NCBI GenBank assembly: GCA_016763215.1
Contig: JAESUF010000079.1
Span: 1 to 7,621 of the forward strand
DNA from: Flavobacteriaceae bacterium
Lineage (GTDB): Bacteria; Bacteroidota; Bacteroidia; Flavobacteriales; Flavobacteriaceae
Direction of reading: 5' to 3'
Length of the DNA: 7,621 bases
Part shown: piece by piece, positions 1 to 6,153 of the stretch
Position numbering within the stretch: the stretch's first letter is position 1
Layout: each line of letters begins with the position of its first letter
Made by a program: the position numbers and the translations under genes
The notes under the pieces: model-generated
Databases searched by the model: none
What the model saw: the letters and a program-made list of their open reading frames with translations, nothing else
What the model was told of the DNA's origin: nothing

Positions 1-898
1 TAATTAAATGGCCTTCTTCTTCGTATATTTTAATACTCAAAGGTTTTAACGATGAAACTACATTGTGTTTTACTGCATTTTCTAATAACAACTGTAATGA
101 AAGTGGGACTATCTTTAATTCTTCATTGCTCACTGTAGTTGGAATATCGAACTGAACGGCATCTTCAAATCGCATTCCTAATAATTCCATATAGGTTTTC
201 GCGAATCGCAACTCTTCAGTTAACGGAATTAGATCTTTGTTTCTTTGTTCTAAAACGTATCTATAAATTTTAGAGAGTTTCGTTGTAAATTTCTCCGCTT
301 GATTTGGATTCTCTCCTATTAACGAGGTGAGTACGTTTAAACTATTGAATAAAAAATGTGGATCTATCTGACTTTTTAAAGATTCAAATTTTGCTGTTTC
401 TGTTTTGGCAACAATCTCTTGTTTTGTTGTTTCTTGCGACATTACAGCCTTCCAGTTTTTCATAAACCCTCGAGCATGTATAAATGCCGATACTCCTAAA
501 GAAAGAATAATATAAAACAGATGAACCCAAAGGTTATTTCCTTTAAAAAAAGCTTCTGGCTCAGTATTGCCAAACACAATGAGCATTACATAATCTATTG
601 ATAATACTAAAGGAATTGTATACAGTACTGTTGCTATGATTCCTGCGGAAACTCGTTTGTTTGTTTGAGTAACCCAACTCCACTTACTATTTAAATAATT
701 ATTAATAAACCCATTACCAAACCCCATTCCATAAGAAAACATTGCTGATATAATAAAAGTAATTCCAATACCGTATAGTGTGTAATTATTATTAATCAGT
801 ACAAATACAACAGTAAACAACATTGTGAGTTTAAGACAAATAATAAATCCTTTTTTTAGATTTCCATTTTTTATCGTAAAAACTTCTTGAGTACTCAT
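1..898 (-). CDS. LytS/YehU-type sensor histidine kinase (3' end outside window)
   Basis: Membrane sensor kinase of the His_kinase (PF06580) family, which usually phosphorylates a LytTR-type response regulator. Reading leftward from the ATG at 896-898 gives 299 open codons to the window edge. Hydrophobic segments lie at about residues 18-36, 41-60, 86-110 and 123-142, giving a membrane-embedded N-terminal sensor region without a large extracellular domain. A short linker (about 150-172) leads to the family's phosphoacceptor motif SQIDPHFLFNSLNVL (177-190, His181). The N-box of the ATPase domain, LLENAVKHN, is at 271-279. The C-terminal glycine-rich ATP-binding motifs are missing only because the window ends; about 50 more residues are expected. 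The gene starts 64 bases after the DUF2141 stop on the same strand, so the two may be co-transcribed. Family assignment is firm. The signal sensed is unknown, and a partner regulator gene would be expected just left of the window (inference). Confidence 0.93.
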   Translation of the reverse strand, partial: MSTQEVFTIKNGNLKKGFIICLKLTMLFTVVFVLINNNYTLYGIGITFIISAMFSYGMGFGNGFINNYLNSKWSWVTQTNKRVSAGIIATVLYTIPLVLSIDYVMLIVFGNTEPEAFFKGNNLWVHLFYIILSLGVSAFIHARGFMKNWKAVMSQETTKQEIVAKTETAKFESLKSQIDPHFLFNSLNVLTSLIGENPNQAEKFTTKLSKIYRYVLEQRNKDLIPLTEELRFAKTYMELLGMRFEDAVQFDIPTTVSNEELKIVPLSLQLLLENAVKHNVVSSLKPLSIKIYEEEGHLI

Positions 899-962
899 CT
901 GATTTGTTTTTGGTTCTGGTTATAAATTTAATTAAACTTCTCTAATCTCAAGTTCCTATTGA

Positions 963-1376
963 CTAAAACTTAATTTCTAAAACGACATCTTCTTTTGATA
1001 CTTCAAACTTAGCATCTATATATTTTGGTGGTCCAAATGTCATTACATTATTAGACATTCCATAATCTTCCATAGGCATTCCATTTTCTTGAAAGTCCAT
1101 TTTGTCGTTATCATTCTTGTCATGAAAACAAATTATGGCATATTCTCCTGCTTCTACTCCTTCAAATGTTACTGTACTCTTTCCTTCTATAATTTTTGCA
1201 TTTATTGATTGTAATGGTTTTTGCATAAAATTATCCTTATTATACAATGCAAAACTTACTTTACCACTATCACTTGTAACATTAACTACTGTTGCTGTAA
1301 TAGTTTGTTTTTTATTAACTGTTAAACTTGCTGTTAACATTAATGCTGCTGTTAAAATTGTTGCTAAAATTTTCAT
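963..1376 (-). CDS. DUF2141 family exported protein
   Basis: Protein of 137 residues matching the DUF2141 (PF09912) family, whose biochemical role is not established. The N-terminus (MKILATILTAALMLTASLTV) is a typical signal peptide with no lipobox cysteine, so the mature protein is probably periplasmic or secreted. The rest looks like a single beta-sandwich domain. It begins with a GKVSFALYNKDNF strand (38-50), followed by the family's hallmark stretch from about 79 to 117: YAIICFHDKNDND, then MDFQENGMPMEDYGMSNN, then FGPP. The Asp/Asn-rich HDKNDNDKMD loop resembles a metal- or calcium-binding loop (inference). A promoter-like element lies 30-60 bases upstream. The sensor kinase gene follows 64 bases downstream on the same strand. 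The carotenoid operon ends 109 bases upstream, and the two units are probably transcribed separately. Nothing in the protein itself ties it to pigment synthesis. Confidence 0.9.
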   Translation of the reverse strand: MKILATILTAALMLTASLTVNKKQTITATVVNVTSDSGKVSFALYNKDNFMQKPLQSINAKIIEGKSTVTFEGVEAGEYAIICFHDKNDNDKMDFQENGMPMEDYGMSNNVMTFGPPKYIDAKFEVSKEDVVLEIKF

Positions 1377-1406
1377 TTTTGTTTTATTTAATGATTAATT
1401 ACATCG

Positions 1407-1437
1407 CAAATGTGCAATAGTTTTACTGCTACAAAAA
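1407..1437 (-). promoter_or_regulatory. Candidate Bacteroidetes-type promoter for the DUF2141 gene
   Basis: On the minus strand TTTTTG (1437-1432) is followed after 17 bases by CACATTTG (1414-1407). This fits the Bacteroidetes consensus of TTTG at -33 and TAnnTTTG at -7, with one mismatch (C for T at the first base of the -7 box). Transcription would begin near 1401, leaving a leader of about 25 bases before the ATG at 1376. It lies in the 109-base gap between the crtY stop and this gene, which suits an independent transcription unit. It is a pattern match only; short AT-rich motifs of this kind also arise by chance. Confidence 0.4.
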
Positions 1438-1485
1438 CTAAAAACTACCGAGTTGTATTTTTTTTAGGACGAATTGTAACAAAGC

Positions 1486-2625
1486 TTAAAAAACTCTTTT
1501 GTACAAAGCTTTAATAAATTTCAAAGGAGGCAAACTGAACATAATTTTTAAATCTTCAGAAAAACGGGTCTCTTCGTCTAGAAATCTAAAAATGACATGA
1601 ATTGAATTCTTTTTAAATAATGAGGAAAATATTTTTGCACCTAACTCATTATGTTTTGATAACACATCCAACAACAAGAGGTCATAGGTCCAAAACCTAG
1701 ATTTTTTTCGAAAACCTATAAAACTCTCTCCAGTTTTTATAAACTCAACCAATTCTTTTGTTTTCTTTGTTGTGTTCATAAAAGTATACCCTGTACTTGC
1801 CTTAGACCACCCGCCTACCGTTCCTATATTGATAACATTTCTAGAATTGTGTTTCCAGAATTTATACGCCGTCATAGGGATGCTTCCTTGTTCTTTTTCT
1901 AAGATTGTATAATTGGTTATAGATTTGTTTTTTAAATACAACATGATCTCATCCTCGTATTCTTCTGACTTTAACAATCTTTCTGAAAACAACGTATATT
2001 CCACCAATGCTTTTTTAGACGATAGTGGAAGGACATACATAAATCGAGTATTTCCTTTTTGATTGACTGTAAAATCCATAAAAGTAGCAACATCACTCTC
2101 AAAGGAATCCTCTTTAGTTTCAATAAACCAGCCTACAAAATGCTGATGAAGAGAAGGATATTTCAATTGTTGATTATAATTTTTGTCTAACGCTACACTA
2201 TTCATCAATTGTTTTGCATGATATTCTGTTTTTAATGTTAAAACAGAAGCACTACCTTGTTTATGACTTATATTAATTACGGTGTCATTTACGAAAGTAA
2301 AATTCTTCTTCGCTTCTAAAACCGACCAAACTTTCTTATAAAAATCACTACTTCGGATCATTTTATAAGTGTAGGGATCTATTAATTTTTCTGCTTTATA
2401 AGAAGCACTTTTAAAAAGGATTTTCTCCCAAGATTTAGAAACAACATCATCCCACTCTCCAGTGTTTTTTTCCCAATAACACCATGTTCTATCATTGCTG
2501 TTTTTTTTCTCTTTATCAATAATTAAAATTGATTTATTGTCAAAGAAGACATCATTTGCCATGCGAAATGCAAGCATTAAACCGGAGGCTCCTGATCCTG
2601 TAATTATGTAGTCAAATTCGTGCAT
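1486..2625 (-). CDS. crtY: Lycopene beta-cyclase CrtY
   Basis: Flavoprotein that cyclises both ends of lycopene to give beta-carotene, the third step of this pathway, probably at the inner membrane. The 379-residue product opens with a dinucleotide-binding fold, DYIITGSGASGL (5-16), and a strand ending in an acidic residue (ILIIDKE, 33-39). Lycopene cyclase signatures follow in the usual order: DRTWCYWE (45-52), QHFVGWFIET (161-170), MDF (183-185), FMYVLPLS (195-202), GSIPMT (247-252) and IGTVGGWSKASTGYTF (267-282). Length is normal for bacterial CrtY. I chose the ATG at 2623-2625. One codon upstream is an in-frame TTG (2626-2628) that would give a product beginning Met-Met, but the ATG is the simpler start. 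crtY is the last gene of the operon, 60 bases after crtZ. No strong terminator is visible after its TAA. Confidence 0.95.
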   Translation of the reverse strand: MHEFDYIITGSGASGLMLAFRMANDVFFDNKSILIIDKEKKNSNDRTWCYWEKNTGEWDDVVSKSWEKILFKSASYKAEKLIDPYTYKMIRSSDFYKKVWSVLEAKKNFTFVNDTVINISHKQGSASVLTLKTEYHAKQLMNSVALDKNYNQQLKYPSLHQHFVGWFIETKEDSFESDVATFMDFTVNQKGNTRFMYVLPLSSKKALVEYTLFSERLLKSEEYEDEIMLYLKNKSITNYTILEKEQGSIPMTAYKFWKHNSRNVINIGTVGGWSKASTGYTFMNTTKKTKELVEFIKTGESFIGFRKKSRFWTYDLLLLDVLSKHNELGAKIFSSLFKKNSIHVIFRFLDEETRFSEDLKIMFSLPPLKFIKALYKRVF

Positions 2626-2646
2626 CAAAAGTTAAAAAAGTAATTG

Positions 2647-2667
2647 ATTGGAACGACAAAGTTCAAT
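2647..2667 (-). repeat. Imperfect inverted repeat in the crtZ-crtY gap
   Basis: In the 60-base spacer between crtZ and crtY the plus strand reads ATTGGAAC, six bases, then GTTCAAT. These arms pair as a seven-base-pair stem with one bulged G and a six-base loop. In the mRNA it would form a small hairpin about 20 bases before the crtY start. It has no U-tract, so it is unlikely to be a terminator; it could affect crtY translation or mRNA processing, or be chance in AT-rich DNA. Confidence 0.25.
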
Positions 2668-2685
2668 AGATAAAACATGCTAATT

Positions 2686-3138
2686 TTAAACTTTTGGTTT
2701 CTTGTAGTACTTAAAGGGTACAAATAACATCCCAAAACACTCTCCATCAAACTTGTTCCGTTTTTTGTGATGAATTTTATGGGCTTTCCGCAAACCTAAT
2801 AAATAGCGATTCTTGGTATGCTTAAACCATTTAAACCTTTGATGTATCAAAACATCATGGATAAGAAAGTAAGCCATTCCATAAAGTAAAATTCCTAAAC
2901 CAATAAAGAATAAATAATTGAGCTCTGGTCGTGTTCCATAGTAAAACAATAAAATACTAGGAGTCGCGAAAATGATAAAAAATAAATCGTTTTTTTCAAA
3001 AGGAGTATCATATTTAGGTTGATGATGGTCTTCGTGTAGATACCACAAAAATCCACGCATAACAAACCTATGTGTACACCATGTAACACCTTCCATTGCT
3101 ATAAAAGCACCTATTGTTATCAAAATAAATAAAAACAT
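2686..3138 (-). CDS. crtZ: Beta-carotene hydroxylase CrtZ
   Basis: Membrane-bound non-heme di-iron hydroxylase of the fatty acid hydroxylase superfamily. It adds hydroxyl groups at C3 and C3' of the beta-ionone rings, turning beta-carotene into zeaxanthin via beta-cryptoxanthin. All the histidine clusters of the family are present in its 150 residues: HRFVMRG (23-29), HEDHH (35-39), HDVLIH (94-99) and HKIHH (120-124). Hydrophobic segments at about 1-20, 53-67 and 76-95 fit an integral membrane enzyme with the histidines on the cytoplasmic side. The length is normal for CrtZ. The ATG at 3136-3138 overlaps the crtB stop by one base (TAATG), a classic arrangement for translational coupling. If crtB is really frameshifted, ribosomes would end early at 3359 and crtZ expression could fall as well (inference). 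A separate CrtW ketolase is not seen in the window. Confidence 0.95.
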   Translation of the reverse strand: MFLFILITIGAFIAMEGVTWCTHRFVMRGFLWYLHEDHHQPKYDTPFEKNDLFFIIFATPSILLFYYGTRPELNYLFFIGLGILLYGMAYFLIHDVLIHQRFKWFKHTKNRYLLGLRKAHKIHHKKRNKFDGECFGMLFVPFKYYKKPKV

Positions 3139-3979
3139 TATATCATGTTTAATTTATATTTTACATAACTCCTCGCTAACAAATTTATTTTCATCGGGTT
3201 AGAGATTCGCACTCTTGTTTCAATAATTTTAGAAGATGGGACTTTCTTGAGTTTTTTTAATAATCTTCTATAATACCTATATGCCATATAAACACCAAAT
3301 TTTGCTTCTACCGGTAATCGTACGATTCCATAATTATACGCATAGGCAAAATCTTCTTCTATTTCATTAATAATTTGTTGCTTAGATGCCGTATTAATGA
3401 TGCTAAATTCACATTCGGGAAATACGATCGATTTAACAGTTCATGATCATCTTTAAGATCTCTTAGAAAGTTAACTTTTTGAAATGCTGACCCTAAACGC
3501 ATCGCTGCTTTTTTAAGTTCACAGTATTTTTTTTCATCTCCATCAACAAAAACTTTTAAACACATCAAGCCTACTACATCTGCCGAACCATAGATGTATT
3601 CATTATATTCTTCTTGGGTAGAGTATACTGATTTTGATAAATCAGCTCGCATACTTTTCAAAAAAGCGGCAACTAAATCATCAGTAATATTATACTTCTT
3701 CACTGTAATCTGAAAGGAATTTATTATTGGATTAAGGCTAATACCGTCTTTCATTGCTTTGTAATAGGAACTTTCAAAATCCGACAATAATTGTTCTTTA
3801 TCATACTCGTGAAAAGTATCTGCTATTTCATCTGCAAAACGCACAAAACCATAGATATTATAAATTGATGATCTAATTTTGGGAGACAACATTTTCACTG
3901 CCAATGAAAAAGAGCTACTGTACTGTTCTGTCACCAATTTACTAGTATCAAAGCTGGTCTTGTCAAATATTTTCTTCAT
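3138..3979 (-). pseudogene. crtB: Phytoene synthase CrtB, interrupted by a one-base frameshift
   Basis: Phytoene synthase condenses two geranylgeranyl diphosphates head to head into phytoene, the committed carotenoid step. The first frame starts at the ATG 3977-3979, runs 206 codons and stops at the TAG 3359-3361. It holds SSSFSLAVKMLSP (21-33), the first aspartate-rich motif DEIAD (50-54), YGSADVVGLMCL (130-141) and the second motif NFLRDLKDD (170-178), then RSYFPNV. After Leu195 (3395-3397) the reading turns into non-family sequence (IRHLSNKLLMK). The missing C-terminal third lies one frame over, from the ACG at 3390-3392 to the TAA at 3138-3140. It includes TASKQQIINEIEEDF, VRLPVEAKFGVYMAYRYYRR and ISNPMK, all typical of this family. 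The span is 842 bases; adding one A in the TTAATACGG stretch gives a normal 280-residue enzyme. Both catalytic motifs are in the first fragment, but loss of the C-terminal helices should inactivate it. A deleted base, sequencing error or assembly error are all possible. Confidence 0.88.
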
Positions 3980-3980
3980 T

Positions 3981-5444
3981 TTAAGATCTCGTTTTTTTTA
4001 TAAGTTCAGATGTTATCTTTCCTGAAATAAGAGATGGAGGAACCCCAGGTCCTGGCACCGTTAATTGACCAGTAAAGTATAAGTTTTTCACTTTCTTACT
4101 TTTAATTTTTGGCCTTAGAAAAGCTGTTTGCAACAACGTATTCGCCATTCCGTACGCATTTCCTTTGTAAGAGTTATAATCTTTCACAAAGTCATTTACA
4201 CAAAATGACTCTTTAAAGATAATATTTTTTTCAATTTTCTGTTGAGTCAATTTTTCTAATCGGCTGATAAGCATCATGAAATATTTTTCCCTTATTTCGC
4301 TGGTGTCTTCTAACCCAGGAGCCAGAGGAATTAAAAATATCCCAGCTTCTTTCCCTTCTGGGGCAAAATTGTGATCCGTAATACTTGGGAAACTGGCATA
4401 AAATAGTGGCTTCTCTGGCCAACTTGGATCGTCATAGATAGTCCTTGTATGTTCATCAAAATCAGTATCAAAGAATAATGTATGGTGCTTTACATTTTTA
4501 ATTTTCTTATCAAATCCAACATAAAATAATAATGAAGAAGGTGCAAATACTTTCTTATCCCAATATGCCTCAGAATATTGTCTATACTCTTTGTTTAGTA
4601 ATGTCTCAGTATGATGATAATCAGCACCACTCAAGATTAAATCAGATTTAATCTCTTCACCATTTACTCTTAATCCTGTTATTTTATGATTAGAGACATG
4701 TATTTTTTCAATAGTAGAATTGGTTCTAAAATCAACACCTAAGCTCTCTGCTAGTCTCTTCATTCCTTCAACAACACTATACATCCCTCCTTTTGGGTGC
4801 CAGGTTCCCAAACCAAAGTCTGCATAGTTCATGAAATTGTAAAATGCCGGTGTATTCTCTGGTTTTGCACCAAGAAATAGTACCGGAAATTCTAGAATCT
4901 GTATTAATTTCTTACTTTTTATTTTTCTTCTGACTTCTTTACGTACCGTTGAAAAAAACTGAGAGACCTTTAGTATTGTAGATGAAGTAACTAACTCTAA
5001 TGGAGAAACCCCTGGCTTATATACTAGGTCTTCAATAGCTATCGTGTAATTGTTTCTGGCTATTTTTAAAAAATCTCTTAGATGTTTAGAACTTCCTTTT
5101 TCTTCTTTTTCAAAAACCTTGTAAATTTCTTCTAGAGAACCATCTATCGTTAGGGAATCATTCTCTCCAAAATAAACTTGATAAGCAGGGTCTAATTTTT
5201 CTAATTCGTAATAATCAGAAGGTTTTTTACCAAAGTCGGCGAAAAATCGTTCAAAAACATCTGGCATCCAATACCAAGTAGGCCCAATATCAAAAGTAAA
5301 GCCTTCTTTTTTAAGCTGCCTTGCTCTTCCTCCAACTGTATCATTTTTTTCAAATACAATCACATTATATCCTAGCTTAGACATATAACAAGAGGCCGCT
5401 AAAGAAGAAAAACCTGAGCCTATAATGTGAACTGTTCTAGTCAT
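3981..5444 (-). CDS. crtI: Phytoene desaturase CrtI
   Basis: FAD-dependent phytoene desaturase that introduces four double bonds into phytoene to give lycopene; it acts at the membrane surface. The 487-residue protein starts with a Rossmann dinucleotide fold, VHIIGSGFSSLAA (5-17), then VIVFEKNDTVGGRAR (28-42) and FTFDIGPTWYWMP (49-61), all typical of CrtI. The C-terminal bacterial-type phytoene dehydrogenase signature is near residues 456-475, with core GQLTVPGPGVPPSLISG. The open frame continues 53 codons upstream to an ATG at 5601-5603. That extension is cysteine- and lysine-rich, lacks family similarity and would put the FAD fold at residue 58, so I chose the ATG at 5442-5444. crtI is the first gene of the operon. 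Its TAA is one base from the crtB ATG (TAAAATG), so tight co-translation is expected. It is divergent from the sigma factor gene across 203 bases. Confidence 0.95.
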   Translation of the reverse strand: MTRTVHIIGSGFSSLAASCYMSKLGYNVIVFEKNDTVGGRARQLKKEGFTFDIGPTWYWMPDVFERFFADFGKKPSDYYELEKLDPAYQVYFGENDSLTIDGSLEEIYKVFEKEEKGSSKHLRDFLKIARNNYTIAIEDLVYKPGVSPLELVTSSTILKVSQFFSTVRKEVRRKIKSKKLIQILEFPVLFLGAKPENTPAFYNFMNYADFGLGTWHPKGGMYSVVEGMKRLAESLGVDFRTNSTIEKIHVSNHKITGLRVNGEEIKSDLILSGADYHHTETLLNKEYRQYSEAYWDKKVFAPSSLLFYVGFDKKIKNVKHHTLFFDTDFDEHTRTIYDDPSWPEKPLFYASFPSITDHNFAPEGKEAGIFLIPLAPGLEDTSEIREKYFMMLISRLEKLTQQKIEKNIIFKESFCVNDFVKDYNSYKGNAYGMANTLLQTAFLRPKIKSKKVKNLYFTGQLTVPGPGVPPSLISGKITSELIKKTRS

Positions 5445-5647
5445 CTTTATATCTGTTTTGCAAGTATCCGATTTACACAAACACAAATCATTTTCACTCT
5501 GAGTTATTAAACACTTCAGGGTCTTTAATTGTGAACCCTCATTTAATATCTTAAACAAAGATGCTTGTTTTATTTTTAAAAAACTTTCTATTTTTTGTAA
5601 CAATTTTAACGAACTTGCTACTTATTTATCAAACTAACGAACGAATA
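5445..5647. promoter_or_regulatory. Divergent control region between the crt operon and the sigma factor gene
   Basis: This 203-base non-coding stretch must hold the start signals for the leftward crt operon and, probably, the rightward sigma factor operon. For the plus strand, TTG at 5565-5567 lies 21 bases before TATTTTTTG (5589-5597), which resembles the Bacteroidetes -7 box TAnnTTTG with one extra base. For the minus strand, CATCTTTG (5563-5556) and TGTGTTTG (5485-5478) each differ from the -7 consensus by one base, but neither has a TTTG at the right distance, so the crt promoter cannot be placed. A tandem CACAAA repeat lies at 5476-5487 and a short inverted repeat at 5518-5539. I see no credible small gene here. 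Confidence 0.5.
5518..5539. repeat. Short inverted repeat AGGGT-N12-ACCCT, possible operator
   Basis: AGGGT (5518-5522) and ACCCT (5535-5539) are perfect five-base inverted arms around a 12-base AT-rich spacer. These are the most GC-rich blocks of the divergent region and sit 74-95 bases before the crtI start. The geometry would suit a dimeric DNA-binding regulator contacting two half-sites about 17 bases apart. No regulator gene of the MerR/CarA type, often linked to carotenoid genes, is present in the window. The arms are short enough to occur by chance. Confidence 0.25.
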
Positions 5648-6142
5648 GTGCAAACTGAGCTAGAAAATAATTTCTTATTAGATTTTGAGACAAATCAAAA
5701 CATTGTCCACAAAGTCTGTAGAATTTATACAACAAATCAAGATGCTCACAATGATTTATTTCAAGAAATCGCTATTCAACTTTGGAAAAACTATTCCAAA
5801 TTTAGAGGAGATTCAAAGTTTAGTACTTGGATGTATCGCGTTGCTTTAAATACGGCTATTTCACTGTATCGGAAATCGACACGTACAATTAAAACACAAG
5901 ACATTAGCGAATTGTCATTTAAGATTCAATCGAACGACTATGATGATACCGAAGAGTTACAATTAAAAGCATTGTATGGTGCTGTTAGAAATATGAATGA
6001 TATCGATAAAGCTTTAATTTTTTTATATTTAGAAGACAAGCCTTATCGAGAAATTTCAGAAACCCTAGGGATTAGCGAAGTGAATGCTAGGGTAAAAATG
6101 AACAGAGCGAAAGATAAGCTCAGAAAAATATTAAACCCATAA
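5648..6142 (+). CDS. ECF-type RNA polymerase sigma factor (sigma-70 family)
   Basis: Alternative sigma factor of the extracytoplasmic-function type, about 164 residues with the standard two-domain plan. Region 2 covers roughly residues 14-76 and contains DLFQEIAIQLWKNYSKFRG (36-54) and FSTWMYRVALNTAISLYRK (58-76), the -10 recognition and melting segments. A variable linker (77-105) follows, then region 4 (about 108-161) with the helix-turn-helix PYREISETLGISEVNARVKM (132-151). The frame stays open upstream to an ATG at 5561, but those 29 codons encode a hydrophobic stretch foreign to sigma factors. Related flavobacterial sigma factors begin close to the QTELENNFL motif, so I favour the GTG at 5648-5650. 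The gene lies divergent to crtI and 11 bases before a membrane protein gene that occupies the usual anti-sigma position. Control of the crt operon by this factor is possible from position only. Confidence 0.88.
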   Translation: MQTELENNFLLDFETNQNIVHKVCRIYTTNQDAHNDLFQEIAIQLWKNYSKFRGDSKFSTWMYRVALNTAISLYRKSTRTIKTQDISELSFKIQSNDYDDTEELQLKALYGAVRNMNDIDKALIFLYLEDKPYREISETLGISEVNARVKMNRAKDKLRKILNP

Positions 6143-6153
6143 AAGATGAATGT

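Noticed and set aside
1135..1398. Plus-strand open frame of 87 codons opposite the DUF2141 gene
   Set aside because: It lies antisense over a well-supported gene with a signal peptide and clear family motifs; its hydrophobicity mirrors the opposite strand.
1431..1467. Possible terminator after crtY (AACT-CGGT-AGTT followed by T-rich sequence on the minus strand)
   Set aside because: The stem has only four base pairs and the structure overlaps the candidate DUF2141 promoter; too weak to call.
2626..2628. TTG start codon for CrtY
   Set aside because: It adds a single codon directly before an ATG; the ATG is the simpler start.
2895..3089. Minus-strand 64-codon open frame inside crtZ
   Set aside because: Alternative frame of crtZ, which carries all its histidine motifs in the other frame.
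4231..4422. Minus-strand 63-codon open frame inside crtI
   Set aside because: Alternative frame of an intact crtI; no family features.
5445..5603. 53-codon N-terminal extension of CrtI
   Set aside because: No similarity to CrtI; the FAD fold normally begins within the first ten residues, as it does from the ATG at 5444.
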